Assembly: GCF_937616625.2 (NCBI RefSeq)
Contig: NC_065577.1
Span: 62,001 to 126,000 of the forward strand
From: Mercurialis annua
Taxonomy: Eukaryota; Streptophyta; Magnoliopsida; Malpighiales; Euphorbiaceae
Reading direction: 5' to 3'
Length of the DNA stretch: 64,000 nucleotides
Shown here one piece after another: positions 25,201 through 39,490 of the stretch. The notes below the pieces were generated by a model, which worked only from the letters and a program-made list of their open reading frames with translations, was not told where the DNA came from and made no database searches. The position numbers and the translations under genes are program-made. The first letter of the stretch is position 1, and the number at the start of each line of letters is the position of its first letter.

Positions 25201-28200
25201 TATAAAACTTCCGTTGAGGTTCCAACTACGTCCGGTACGCGTAGGGGGTCAAAACACATACCCAAATTTCCCTCCCTGAGCCGTTTTGGGGAATGCAGAA
25301 AAGCCCCAAAAATAGGATAAAACGATAATTTATTTATCAAATAACTTTTCTATGATTTTAAATAATCCCGACTCGATATGTTGTCCCAATAACAGATAAC
25401 TTATCGACCTAACAAAATTCCTAGTTAAACTCAACTTTTCAAAAATCTCTTTTCTAGCCTACTTCGGGCTATCAAAATGCTTACATAAAACGGTCTAATT
25501 AACAAACTAATTGAATATTCATATTGTCTGTAACACTGTCTAAATCTTTTGTTCAGGTTCCAACTCCATCCGGTACGCTTATAGGGTCAAAAAAAGCACC
25601 CAAACTCCCCTCCTTGAACTGTTTTGGGAATGCAGAAAAGCCCCAAAAATGGGATAAAATGATAATTCATTTATCAAATAACTCTTCTATTATTTTAATT
25701 AATCCCAACTAGAAACGTTGTCTGAATAACCGATAATTTATCGAGCTAACAGAATTCCTAGTTAAACTCAACTTTTTAAAAATTCATTTTCTAGCCTACT
25801 TCGGGCTATAAAAGCGCTTATTTAACACAGTCTGATTTACCAAAGTAATTGAACATTCTTACTGTCTTCAACACCCTATAAAACTTCCGTTGAGGTTCCA
25901 ACTTCGACCGGTACGCGTAGGGGGTCAAAACACATACCCAAACTCCCCTCCCTGAGCTATTTTGGGGAATGCAGAAAAGCCCCAAAAATAGAATAAAACG
26001 ATAATTAATTTATCAAATAACTTTTATATGATTTTCAATAATCCCACTAGAAACGTTGTCTGAATAACCGATAATTTATCGAGCTAACAAAATTCCTAGT
26101 CAAACTCAACTTTTCAAAAATCCCTTTTCTAGCCTACTTCGGGCTATCAAAATGCTTACATAAAACGGTCTAATTAACAAACTAATTGAATATTCATATT
26201 GTCTGTAACACTGTCTAGATCTTTTGTTCAGGTTCCAACTTCATCCGGTACGCTTATAGGGTCAAAAAAAGCACCCAAACTCCCCTCCCTGAGCTGTTTT
26301 GGGGAATGCAGAAAAGCCCCAAAAATGGGATAAAATGATAATTCATTTATCAAATAACTCTTCTATTTTTTTAATTAATCCCAACTAGAAACGTTGTCTG
26401 AATAACCGATAACTTATCGAGCTAACAGAATTCCTAGTTAAACTCAACTTTTTAAAAATTCATTTTCTACCCTACTTCGGGCTATCAAAGCGCTTACTTA
26501 ACACAGTCTGATTACCAAACTAATTGAACATACTTATTGTCTTCAACACACTATTAAACTTCCGTTGAGGTTCCAACTTCGTCCTGTACGCGTAGGGGGT
26601 AAAATTACATACCCAAACTCCCCTCCCTGAGCTGTTTTGGGGAATGCAGAGCCCAAAAAATAGGATAAAACGATAATTAATTTATCAAATAACTTTTATA
26701 TTGTTTTCAATAATCCCAACTAGAAACGTTGTCCGAATAACCGATAATTTATCGAGCTAACAAAATTCCTAGTCAAACTCAACTTTTCAAAAATCCCTTT
26801 TCTAGCCTACTTCGGGCTATCAAAATGCTTACATAAAACGGTCTAATTAACAAAATAATTGAATATTCATATTGTCTGTAACACTGTCTAGATCTTTTAT
26901 TCAAGTTCCAACTTCATCCGGTACGCTTATAGGGTCAAAAAAAGCACCCAAACTCCCCTCCCTGAGCTGTTTTGAGGAATGCAGAAAAGCCCCAAAAATG
27001 GGATAAAATGATAATTCATTTATCAAATAACTCTTCTATTATTTTGATTAATCCCAACTAGAAACGTTGTCTGAATAACCGATAACTTATCGAGCTAACA
27101 GAATTCCTAGTTAAACTCAACTTTTTAAAAATTCATTTTCTAGCCAACTTCGTGCTATCAAAGCGCTTACTTAACACAGTCTGATTACCAAACTAAATGA
27201 ACATTCTTATTTTCTTCAACACCCTATAAAACTTCCGTTGAGGTTCCAACTACGTCCGGTACGCGTAGGGGGTCAAAACACATACCCAAATTTCCCTCCC
27301 TGAGCCGTTTTGGGGAATGCAGAAAAGCCCCAAAAATAGGATAAAACGATAATTTATTTATCAAATAACTTTTCTATGATTTTAAATAATCCCGACTCGA
27401 TATGTTGTCCCAATAACAGATAACTTATCGACCTAACAAAATTCCTAGTTAAACTCAACTTTTCAAAAATCCCTTTTCTAGCCTACTTCGGGCTATCAAA
27501 ATGCTTACATAAAACGGTCTAATTAACAAACTAATTGAATATTCATATTGTCTGTAACACTGTCTAAATCTTTTGTTCAGGTTCCAACTTCATCCGGTAC
27601 GCTTATAGGGTCAAAAAAAGCACCCAAACTCCCCTCCTTGAACTGTTTTGGGAATGCAGAAAAGCCCCAAAAATGGGATAAAATGATAATTCATTTATCA
27701 AATAACTCTTCTATTATTTTAATTAATCCCAACTAGAAACGTTGTCTGAATAACCGATAATTTATCGAGCTAACAGAATTCCTAGTTAAACTCAACTTTT
27801 TAAAAATTCATTTTCTAGCCTACTTCGGGCTATAAAAGCGCTTATTTAACACAGTCTGATTTACCAAACTAATTGAACATTCTTACTGTCTTCAACACCC
27901 TATAAAACTTCCGTTGAGGTTCCAACTTCGACCGGTACGCGTAGGGGGTCAAAACACATACCCAAACTCCCCTCCCTGAGCTATTTTGGGGAATGCAGAA
28001 AAGCCCCAAAAATAGGATAAAACGATAATTAATTTATCAAATAACTTTTATATGATTTTCAATAATCCCAACTAGAAACGTTGTCTGAATAACCGATAAT
28101 TTATCGAGCTAACAAAATTCCTAGTCAAACTCAACTTTTCAAAAATCCCTTTTCTAGCCTACTTCGGGCTATCAAAATGCTTACATAAAACGGTCTAATT

Positions 28201-28300
28201 AACAAACTAATTGAATATTCATATTGTCTGTAACACTGTCTAGATCTTTTGTTCAGGTTCCAACTTCATCCGGTACGCTTATAGGGTCAAAAAAAGCACC
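22300..28300 (+). repeat. 6-monomer higher-order repeat, three units (2024-2025 bp)
   Basis: Variant landmarks recur at about 2024-bp spacing: GAGCCCAAAAAATAGG near 22601, 24625 and 26649, and CTGAGCCGTTTTGG near 23252, 25277 and 27301. The units alternate type A and type B monomers and are nearly identical. Confidence 0.85.
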
Positions 28301-29579
28301 CAAACTCCCATCCCTGAGCTGTTTTGGGGAATGCAGAAAAGCCCCAAAAATGGGATAAAATGATAATTCATTTATCAAATAACTCTTCTATTATTTTAAT
28401 TAATCCCAACTAGAAACGTTGTCTGAATAACCGATAACTTATCGAGCTAACAGAATTCCTAGTTAAACTCAGCTTTTTAAAAATTTATTTTCTAGCCTAC
28501 TTCGGGCTATCAAAGCGCTTACTTAACACAGTCTGATTACCAAACTAATTGAACATTCTTATTGTCTTCAACACACTATAAAACTTCCGTTGAGGTTCCA
28601 ACTTCGTCCTGTACGCGTAGGGGGTCAAAACACATACCCAAACTCCCCTCCCTGAGCTGTTTTGGGGAATGCAGAGCCTTAAAAATAGGATAAAACGATA
28701 ATTAATTTATCAAATAACTTTTCTATGATTTTTAATAATCCCAACTAGAAACGTTGTCCGAATAACTGATAATTTATCGAGCTAACAAAATTCCTAGTCA
28801 AACTCAACTTTTCAAAAATCCCTTTTCTAGCCTACTTCGGGCTATCAAAATGCTTACATAAAACAATCTAATTAACAAAATAATTGAATATTCATATTGT
28901 CTGTAACATTGTCTAGATCTTTTGTTCAGGTTCCAACTTCATCCGGTACGCTTATAGGGTCAAAAAAAGCACCCAAACTCCCCTCCCTGAGCTGTTTTGA
29001 GGAATGCAGAAAAGCCCCAAAAATGGGATAAAATGATAATTCATTTATCAAATAACTCTTCTATTATTTTAATTAATCCCAACTAGAAACGTTGTCTGAA
29101 TAACCGATAACTTATCGAGCTAACAGAATTCCTAGTTAAACTCAACTTTTTAAAAATTCATTTTCTAGCCTACTTCGGGCTATCAAAGCGCTTACTTAAC
29201 ACAGTCTGATTACCAAACTAAATGAACATTCTTATTTTCTTCAACACCCTATAAAACTTCCGTTGAGGTTCCAACTTCGTCCGGTACGCGTAGGGGGTCA
29301 AAACACATACCCAAATTTCCCTCCCTGAGCCGTTTTGGGGAATGCAGAAAAGCCCCAAAAATAGGATAAAACGATAATTTATTTATCAAATAACTTTTCT
29401 ATGATTTTAAATAATCCCGACTAGATATGTTGTCCCAATAACAGATAACTTATCGACCTAACAAAATTCCTAGTTAAACTCAACTTTTAAAAAATCTCTT
29501 TTCTAGCCTACTTCGGGCTATCAAAATGCTTACATAAAACGGTCTAATTAACAAACTAATTGAATATTCATATTGTCTG

Positions 29580-32500
29580 TAACACTGTCTAAATCTTTTG
29601 TTCAGGTTCCAACTTCATCTGGTACGCTTATAGGGTCAAAAAAAAGTACCCAAACTCCCCTCCCTGAGCTGTTTTGGGGAATGCAGAAAAGCCCCAAAAA
29701 TGGGATAAAATGATAATTCATTTATCAAATAACTCTACTATTATTTTAATTAATCCCAACTAGAAACGTTGTCTGAATAACCGATAACTTATCGAGCTAA
29801 CACAATTCCTAGTTAAACTCAACTTTTTAAAAATTCATTTTCTAGCCTACTTCGGGCTATCAAAGCGTTTACTTAACACAGTCTGATTACCAAACTAATT
29901 GAACATTCTTATTGTCTTCAACACCCTATAAAACTTCCGTTGAGGTGCCAACCGCGTCCGGTACGCGTAGGGGGTCAAAACACATACCCAAACTCCTCTC
30001 CCTGAGCTGTTTTGGGGAATGCAGAAAAACCCCAAAAACAGGATAAAACGATAATTAATTTATCAAATAACTTTTATATGATTTTTAATAATCCCAACTA
30101 GAAACGTTGTCCGAATAACTGATAATTTATCTAGCTAACAAAATTCCTAGTAAAACTCAATTTTTCAAAAATCACTTTTCTAGCCAACTTCGGGCTATCA
30201 TAATGCTTACATAAAACGGTCTAATTAAAAAACTAATTAAATATTCATATTTTTTGTAACACTGTCTAGATCTTTTGTTCATGTTCCAACTTCATCTGGT
30301 ACGCTTATAGGGTTAAAAAACACACCCAAACTCCCCTCCCCGAGCTGTTTTGGGGAATTCACAAAAACCCCAAAAACGGGATAAAACGATAATTTATTTA
30401 TCAAATAACTTTTCTATGATTTTCAATAATCCCAACTAGAAATTTTGTCCCAATAACAGATAACTTATCGAGCTAACAAAATTTCTAATTAAACTCAACT
30501 TTTCAAAAATCCATTTTCTAAACTACTTCGGGCTATCAAAATGCTTACAGAAAACGGTCTGATTAACAAACTAATTGAATATTCATATTGCCTGTAACAC
30601 TGTCTAAATCTTTTGTTCAGTTTCCAACTTCATCCGGTACGCTTATAGGGTTAAAAAAACGCACCCAAACTCCCCTCCCTGAGCTGTTTTGGGGAATGCA
30701 CAAAAATCCCAAAAATGGGATAAAATGATAATTTATTTATCAAATAACTCTTCTATTATTTTAAATAATCCCAACTAGATATGTTGTCCCAATAACAGAT
30801 AACTTATCGACCTAACAAAATTCCTAGTTAAACTCAACTTTTCAAAAATCCCTTTTCTAGCCTACTTCGGGCTATCAAAATGCTTACATAAAACGGTCTG
30901 ATTAACAAACTAATTGAACATTCTTATTGTCTTCAACACCCTATAAAACTTCCGTTGAGTTTCCAACTTCATCTAGTACGCTTATAGGGTCAAAACACAT
31001 ACCCAAACTCACCTCCCTGAGCTGTTTTGGGGAATGCAGAAAAGCCCCAAAAACAGGATAAAACGATAATTAATTTATCAAATAACTTTTATATGATTTT
31101 CAATAATCCCAACTAGAAACGTTGTCCGAATAACCGATAATTTATCGAGCTAACAAAATTCCTAGTCAAACTCAACTTATCAAAAATCCCTTTTCTAGCC
31201 TACTTCGGGCTATCAAAATGCTTACATAAAACGGTCTAATTAACAAACTAATTGAATATTCATATTGTCTGTAACACTGTCTAGATCTTTTGTTCAGGTT
31301 CCAACTTCATCCGGTACGTTTATAGGGTCAAAAAAAGCACCCAATCTCCCCTCCCTGAGATGTTTTGGGGAATGCACAAAAACCCCAAAAACGGGATAAA
31401 ACGATGATTTATTTATCAAATAACTCTTATATGATTTTAAATAATCCCAACTAGAAACGTTGTCCCAATAACCGATAATTTATCGAGCTAACAAAATTCC
31501 TAGTCAAACTCAACTTTTCAAAAATCCCTTTTCTAGCCTACTTCGGGCTATCAAAATGCTTACATAAAACGGTCTAATTAACAAACTAATTGAATATTCA
31601 TATTGCCTGTAACACTGTCTAAATCTTTTGTTCAGGTTCCAACTTCATCCGGTACGCTTATAGGGTTAAAAAACGCACCCAAACTCCCGTCCATAAGCTG
31701 TTTTGGGGAATGCACAAAAACCCCAAAAACGGGATTAAACGATAATTTATTTATCAAATAACTTTTCTATGATTTTAAATAATCCCAACTAGAAATGTTG
31801 TCCCAATAACAGATAACTTATCGACCTAACAAAATTCCTAGTTAAACTCAACTTTTCAAAAATCCCTTTTCTAGCCTACTTCGGGCTATCAAAATGCTTA
31901 CATAAAACGGTCTAATTAACAAACTAATTGAATATTCATATTGTCTGTAACACTGTCTAAATCTTTTGTTCAGGTTCCAACTTCATCTGGTACGCTTATA
32001 GGGTCAAAAAAAAGTACCCAAACTCCCCTCCCTGAGCTGTTTTGGGGAATGCAGAAAATCCCCAAAAATGGGATAAAATGATAATTCATTTATCAAATAA
32101 CTCTACTATTATTTTAATTAATCCCAACTAGAAACGTTGGCTGAATAACCGATAACTTATCGAGCTAACACAATTCCTAGTTAAACTCAACTTTTTAAAA
32201 ATTCATTTTCTAGCCTACTTCGGGCTATCAAAGCGTTTACTTAACACAGTCTGATTACCAAACTAATTGAACATTCTTATTGTCTTCAACACCCTATAAA
32301 ACTTCCGTTGAGGTTCCAACCGCGTCCGGTACGCGTAGGGGGTCAAAACACATACCCAAACTCCTCTCCCTGAGCTGTTTTGGGGAATGCAGAAAAACCC
32401 CAAAAACAGGATAAAACGATAATTAATTTATCAAATAACTTTTATATGATTTTTAATAATCCCAACTAGAAACGTTGTCCGAATAACTGATAATTTATCT

Positions 32501-35500
32501 AGCTAACAAAATTCCTAGTCAAACTCAACTTTTCAAAAATCCCTTTTCTAGCCTACTTCGGGCTATCAAAATGCTTACATAAAACAATCTAATTAACAAA
32601 ATAATTGAATATTCATATTGTCTGTAACACTGTCTAGATCTTTTGTTCAGGTTCCAACTTCATCCGGTACGCTTATAGGGTCAAAAAAAGCACCCAAACT
32701 CCCCTCCCTGAGCTGTTTTGAGGAATGCAGAAAAGCCCCAAAAATGGGATAAAATGATAATTCATTTATCAAATAACTCTTCTATTATTTTAATTAATCC
32801 CAACTAGAAACGTTGTCTGAATAACCGATAACTTATCGAGCTAACAGAATTCCTAGTTAAACTCAACTTTTTAAAAATTCATTTTCTAGCCTACTTCGGG
32901 CTATCAAAGCGCTTACTTAACACAGTCTGATTACAAAACTAAATGAACATTCTTATTTTCTTCAACACCCTATAAAACTTCCGTTGAGGTTCCAACTTCG
33001 TCCGGTACGCGTAGGGGGTCAAAACACATACCCAAATTTCCCTCCCTGAGCCGTTTTGGGGAATGCAGAAAAGCCCCAAAAATAGGATAAAACGATAATT
33101 TATTTATCAAATAACTTTTCTATGATTTTAAATAATCCAGACTAGATATGTTGTCCCAATAACAGATAACTTATCGACCTAACAAAATTCCTAGTTAAAC
33201 TCAACTTTTAAAAAATCCCTTTTCTAGCCTACTTCGGGCTATCAAAATGCTTACATAAAGCGGTCTAATTAACAAACTAATTGAATATTCATATTGTCTG
33301 TAACACTGTCTAAATCTTTTGTTCAGGTTCCAACTTCATCTGGTACGCTTATAGGGTCAAAAAAAAGTACCCAAACTCCCCTCCCTGAGCTGTTTTGGGG
33401 AATGCAGAAAAGCCCCAAAAATGGGATAAAATGATAATTCATTTATCAAATAACTCTACTATTATTTTAATTAATCCCAACTAGAAACGTTGTCTGAATA
33501 ACCGATAACTTATCGAGCTAACACAATTCCTAGTTAAACTCAACTTTTTAAAAATTCATTTTCTAGCCTACTTCGGGCTATCAAAGCGTTTACTTAACAC
33601 AGTCTGATTACCAAACTAATTGAACATTCTTATTGTCTTCAACACCCTATAAAACTTCCGTTGAGGTTCCAACCGCGTCCGGTACGCGTAGGGGGTCAAA
33701 ACACATACCCAAACTCCTCTCCCTAAGCTGTTTTAGGGAATGCAGAAAAACCCCAAAAACAGGATAAAACGATAATTAATTTATCAAATAACTTTTATAT
33801 GATTTTCAATAATCCCAACTAGAAACGTTGTCCGAATAACCGATAATTTATCGAGCTAACAAAATTCCTAGTAAAACTCAATTTTTCAAAAATCCCTTTT
33901 CTAGCCAACTTCGGGCTATCATAATGCTTACATAAAACGGTCTAATTAAAAAACTAATTAAATATTCATATTTTCTGTAACACTGTCTAGATCTTTTGTT
34001 CATGTTCCAACTTCATCTGGTACGCTTATAGGGTTAAAAACACACCCAAACTTCCCTCCCCGAGCTGTTTTGGGGAATTCACAAAAACCCCAAAAACGGG
34101 ATAAAACGATAATTTATTTATCAAATAACTTTTCTATGATTTTCAATAATCCCAACTAGAAATGTTGTCCCAATAACAGATAACTTATCGAGCTAACAAA
34201 ATTTCTAATTAAACTCAACTTTTCAAAAATCCATTTTCTAAACTACTTCGGGCTATCAAAATGCTTACAGAAAACGGTCTGATTAACAAACTAATTGAAT
34301 ATTCATATTGCCTGTAACACTGTCTAAATCTTTTGTTCAGTTTCCAACTTCATCCGGTACGCTTATAGGGTTAAAAAAACGCACCCAAACTCCCCTCCCT
34401 GAGCTGTTTTGGGGAATGCACAAAAATCCCAAAAATGGGATAAAATGATAATTTATTTATCAAATAACTCTTCTATTATTTTAAATAATCCCAACTAGAT
34501 ATGTTGTCCCAATAACAGATAACTTATCGACCTAACAAAATTCCTAGTTAAACTCAACTTTTCAAAAATCCCTTTTCTAGCCTACTTCGGGCTATCAAAA
34601 TGCTTACATAAAACGGTCTGATTAACAAACTAATTGAACATTCTTATTGTCTTCAACACCCTATAAAACTTCCGTTGAGTTTCCAACTTCATCCAGTACG
34701 CTTATAGGGTCAAAACACATACCCAAACTCACCTCCCTGAGCTGTTTTGGGGAATGTAGAAAAGCCCCAAAAACAGGATAAAACGATAATTAATTTATCA
34801 AATAACTTTTATATGATTTTCAATAATCCCAACTAGAAACGTTGTCCGAATAACCGATAATTTATCGAGCTAACAAAATTCCTAGTCAAACTCAACTTAT
34901 CAAAAATCCCTTTTCTAGCCTACTTCGGGCTATCAAAATGCTTACATAAAACGGTCTAATTAACAAACTAATTGAATATTCATATTGTCTGTAACACTGT
35001 CTAGATCTTTTGTTCAGGTTCCAACTTCATCCGGTACGCTTATAGGGTCAAAAAAAGCACCCAAACTCCCCTCCCTGAGATGTTTTGGGGAATGCACAAA
35101 AACCCCAAAAACGGGATAAAACGATGATTTATTTATCAAATAACTCTTATATGATTTTAAATAATCCCAACTAGAAACGTTGTCCCAATAACCGATAATT
35201 TATCGAGCTAACAAAATTCCTAGTCAAACTCAACTTTTCAAAAATCCCTTTTCTAGCCTACTTCGGGCTATCAAAATGCTTACATAAAACGGTCTAATTA
35301 ACAAACTAATTGAATATTCATATTGCCTGTAACACTGTCTAAATCTTTTGTTCAGGTTCCAACTTCATCCGGTACGCTTATAGGGTTAAAAAACGCACCC
35401 AAACTCCCGTCCATAAGCTGTTTTGGGGAATGCACAAAAATCCCAAAAACGGGATTAAACGATAATTTATTTATCAAATAACTTTTCTATGATTTTAAAT

Positions 35501-35560
35501 AATCCCAACTAGAAATGTTGTCCCAATAACAGATAACTTATCGACCTAACAAAATTCCTA
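29580..35560 (+). repeat. 11-monomer (3.72-kb) segmental duplication within the satellite
   Basis: Rare variants recur 3720 bp apart, for example AAGTACCCAAACTCC at about 29645 and 33366, and CCGTCCATAAGCTG at about 31686 and 35406. A shorter 7-monomer spacing (about 2368 bp) also links 29646 and 32014, so the block is a mosaic of nested duplications. Confidence 0.75.
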
Positions 35561-38500
35561 GTTAAACTCAACTTTTCAAAAATCTTTTGTAGCCTACTTC
35601 GGGCTATCAAAATGCTTACATAAAAAGGTCTGATTAACAAACTAATTGAACATTCTTATTGTCTTCAACACCCTCTAAAACTTCCGTTGAGGTTCCAACT
35701 TCATCCGGTACGCTTATAGGGTCAAAAAAAAGCACCCAAACTCCCCTCCCTGAGCTGTTTTGGGGAATGCAGAAAAGCCCCAAAAACAGGATAAAACAAT
35801 AATTAATTTATTAAATAACTTTTATATGATTTTCAATAATCCCAACTAGAAACGTTGTCCGAATAACCGATAATTTATCGAGCTAACAAAATTCCTAGTC
35901 AAACTCAACTTTTCAAAAATCCATTTTCTAGCCTACTTCGGGCTATCAAAATGCTTACATAAAACGGTCTGATTAACAAAGTAATTGAATATTCATATTG
36001 TCTGTAACACTGTCTAAATCGTTTGTTCAGGTTCCATCTTCATCCGGTACGCTTATAGGGTTAAAAAAGACACCCAAACTCCCCTCCCTGAGCTGTTTTG
36101 GGGAATGAACAAAAACCCCAAAAACGGGATAAAACGATAATTTATTTATCAAATAACTTTTATATGATTTTTAATAATCCCAACTAGAAACGTTGTCCGA
36201 ATAACCGATAATTTATCGAGCTAACAAAATTCCTAGTTAAACTCAACTTTTCAAAAATCCCTTTTTTAGCCTACTTTGGGCTATCAAAACGCTTATATAA
36301 AACGGTCTGATTAACAAACTAATTGAATATTCATATTTTCTGTAACACTGTCTAAATCTTTTGTTCAGGTTCAGACTTCATCCGGTACGCTTATAGGGTC
36401 AAAAAAAGCACCCAAACTCCCCTCCTGAGCTGTTTTGGGGAATGCAGAAAAGCCCTAAAAATGGGATAAAATGATAATTCATTTATCAAATAATCCCAAC
36501 TAGAAACGTTGTCTGAATAACAGATAACTTATCGAGCTAACAAAATTCCTAGTCAAACTCAACTTTTCAAAAATCCCTTTTCTAGCCTACTTCGGGCTAT
36601 CAAAATACTTACATAAAACGGTCTAATTAACAAACTAATTGAATATTCATAGTGTCTGTACCACTGTCTAGATCTTTTGTTCATGTTCCAACTTCATCTG
36701 GTACGCTTATAGGGTCAAAAAACGCACCCAAACTCCCCTCCCTGAGCTGTTTTAGGGAATGCACAAAAACCCCAAAAACGGGATAAACCGATAATTTATT
36801 TATCAAATAACTTTTCTTTGATTTTAAATAATCCCAACTAGAAATGTTGTCCCAATAACAGATAACTTATCGAGCTAACAAAATTTCTAGTTAAACTCAA
36901 CTTTTCAAAAATCCATTTTCTAGCCTACTTCGGGCTATCAAAATGCTTACATAAAACGGTCTGATTAACAAACTAATTGAATATTCATATTGCCTGTAAC
37001 ACTGTCTAAATCTTTTGTTTAGGTTCCAACTTCATCCGGTACGCTTATAGGGTTAAAAAACGCACCCAAACTCCCCTCACTGAGCTGTTTTGGGGAATGC
37101 ACAAAAATCCCAAAAACGGGATTAAACGATAATTTATTTATCAAATAACTTTTTTATGATTTTAAATAATCCCAACTAGATATGTTGTCCCAATAACAGA
37201 TAACTTATCGACCTAACAAAATTCCCAGTTAAACTCATCTTTTAAAAAATCCCTTTTCTAGCCTACTTCGAGCTATCAAAATGCTTACATAAAACGGTCT
37301 GATTAACAAACTAATTGAATATTCAAATTGCCTGTAACACTGTCTAAATCTTTTGTTCAGGTTCCAACTTCATCTGGTACGCTTATAGGGTTAAAAAACG
37401 CACCCAAACTCCCCTCCCTCAGCTCTTTTGGGGAATACACAAAAATCCCAAAAACGGGATTAAACGATAATTTATTTATCAAATAACTTTTCTATGATTT
37501 TAAATAATCCCAACTAGATATGCTGTCCCAATAACAGATAACTTATCGACCTAACAAAATTCCTAGTTAAACTCAACTTTTCAAAAATCTCTTTTCTAGC
37601 CTACTTCTAGCCTACTTCGGGCTATCAAAATGCTTACATAAAACGGTCTGATTAACAAACTTATTGAACATTCATATTGTCTTCAACACCCTCTAAAACT
37701 TCCGTTGAGGTTTCAACTTCATCCGGTATGCTTATAGGGTCAAAAAAAGCACCCATACTCCCCACCCTCATGAGCTGTTTTCGGGAATGCAGAAAAGCCC
37801 CAAAAACAGGATAAAACGATAATTAATTTATTAAATAACTTTTATATGATTTTCAATAATCCCAAATAGAAACATTGTCCGAATAACCGATAATTTATCG
37901 AGCTAACAAAATTCCTAGTCAAACTCACTTTTCAAAAATCCCTTTTCTAGCCTACTTCGGGCTATCAAAATGCTTACATAAAACGGTCTGATTAACAAAC
38001 TAATTGAATATTCATATTGTCTGTAACACTGTCTAAATCGTTTGTTCAGGTTCCAACTTCATCCGGTACGCTTATAGGGTTAAAAAACGCACCCATACTC
38101 CCCACCCTCATGAGCTGTTTTCGGGAATGCAGAAAAGCCCCAATAACAGGATAAAACGATAATTAATTTATTAAATAACTTTTATATGATTTTCAATAAT
38201 CCCAAATAGAAACATTGTCCGAATAACCGATAATTTATCGAGCTAACAAAATTCCTAGTCAAACTCATCTTTTTAAAAATCCCTTTTCTAGCCTACTTCG
38301 GGCTATCAAAATGCTTATATAAAACGGTCTGATTAACAAACTAATTGAATATTCATATTGTCTGTAACACTGTCTAAATCGTTTGTTCAGGTTCCATTTT
38401 CATCCGGTACGCTTATAGGGTTAAAAAACATTTACACCCAAACTCCCCTCCCTGAGCTGTTTTGGGGAATGCACAAAAACCCCAGAAACGGGATAAAACG

Positions 38501-39135
38501 ATAATTTATTTATCAAATAACTTTTCTATGATTTTAAATAATCCCAACTAGAAATGTAGTCCCAATAACAGATAACTTATCGAGCTAACAATATTTCTAG
38601 TTAAATACAACTTTTCAAAAATCCATTTTCTAGCCTACTTCGGGATATTAAAATGGTTACATAAAACGGTCTGATTAACAAACTAATTGAATATTTATAT
38701 TGCCTGTAACACTGTCTAAATCTTTTGTTCAGGTTCCAACTTCATCCGGTACGCTTATAGGGTTAAAAAACGCACCCAAACTCCCCTCCCTGAGCTGTTT
38801 TAGAGAATGCACAAAAATCCCAAAAACGAGATTAAACGATAATTTATTTATCAAATAACATTTTTATGATTTTAAATAATCCCAAATAGATATGTTGTCC
38901 CAATAACAGATAACTTATCGACCTAACAAAATTCCTAGTTAAACTCAACTTTTCAAAAATCTCTTTTCTAGCCTACTTCGGGCTATCAAAATGCTTACAT
39001 AAAACGGTCTGATTGACAAACTAACTGAATATTCATATTGCCTGTAACACTGTCTAAATCTTTTGTTCAGGTTCCAATTTCATCCGGTACGCTTATAGGG
39101 TTTAAAAACGCACCCAAACTCCCCTTCCTGAGCTG

Positions 39136-39145
39136 TTTTGGGGAA
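39136..39145. repeat. Target-site duplication of the virus-bearing element, left
   Basis: TTTTGGGGAA, repeated at 47397-47406. The normal monomer reads GAGCTGTTTTGGGGAATGCAC with a single copy, as at about 49087-49107. Confidence 0.85.
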
Positions 39146-39267
39146 GGGTTTAATATAACTTTGGTGTGTGAACTTTTTTAAAAATAACAAAATAGTGTTT
39201 AAACAAAATTTTATTACAAGTTAGTGTGTGAACTTGTTTAAAAGTTACGAATTGGTGTTTTTAGCAG
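39146..39267 (+). repeat. Left terminal inverted repeat
   Basis: 122 bp beginning GGGTTTAATATAAC. It is built of about four sub-units of roughly 30 bp, each opening with a GGTGTGTGAAC / GTGTTTAAAC-type motif. It pairs with 47275-47396. Confidence 0.8.
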
Positions 39268-39490
39268 GTCACCATCAGGTTACAGGTTACCAATCAGAAT
39301 TTTAACTATCAAAAAAAGGCAGGTTTGGTTCCTATAGTTTTCAAGCAGCAGTACTGATAAGTACAAAAAGAAAAAATATTTTCAATTTAGTCCATATTTT
39401 CAACTAAGAAGAAAAATAAACTTCTGAAATAGTGTAATTAACACTATTTGAATAATAATTAATTAAATTAGACTTAATTAAGCTAGTTTA
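39268..39490 (+). other. Non-coding stretch between left TIR and viral ORF1
   Basis: AT-rich, with no ORF. The first part (to about 39405) contains TTTCAATTTAGTCC-like sequence resembling the inner right arm, so it probably belongs to the TIR element. The remainder is probably the viral leader that follows the primer site on the circular genome. A hairpin with 9-bp arms AAATAGTGT and ACACTATTT lies at 39427-39449, about 40 nt before the ORF1 start. The exact element/virus boundary cannot be placed. Confidence 0.6.

Larger units (their letters stand above)
9142..39145 (+). repeat. 338-bp satellite, main left array
   Basis: About 89 tandem monomers in one orientation. A representative monomer is 10069-10406 (338 bp, landmark CTCCCCTCCCTGAG to the next). 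Conserved marks are TTTATCAAATAAC, AATCCCAACTAG, the short palindrome CGATAATTTATCG and the stem TAGCC-TACTTCG-GGCTA. There are two types. Type A has CTATCAAAATGCTTACAT and GGTACGCTTATAGGG. Type B has CTATCAAAGCGCTTACTTA and GTACGCGTAGGGGG. B monomers are absent before about 11,160 and common at 11.2-12.8, 18.3-20.5 and 22.4-33.7 kb. No gene is seen. The array is likely centromeric or pericentromeric, by inference only. Confidence 0.95.

Noticed and set aside
9142..39145. CRISPR-like or rDNA spacer interpretation of the tandem repeats
   Set aside because: Monomers of 338 bp abut directly with no unique spacers, and no rRNA sequence or promoter is present. This is ordinary plant satellite organisation.
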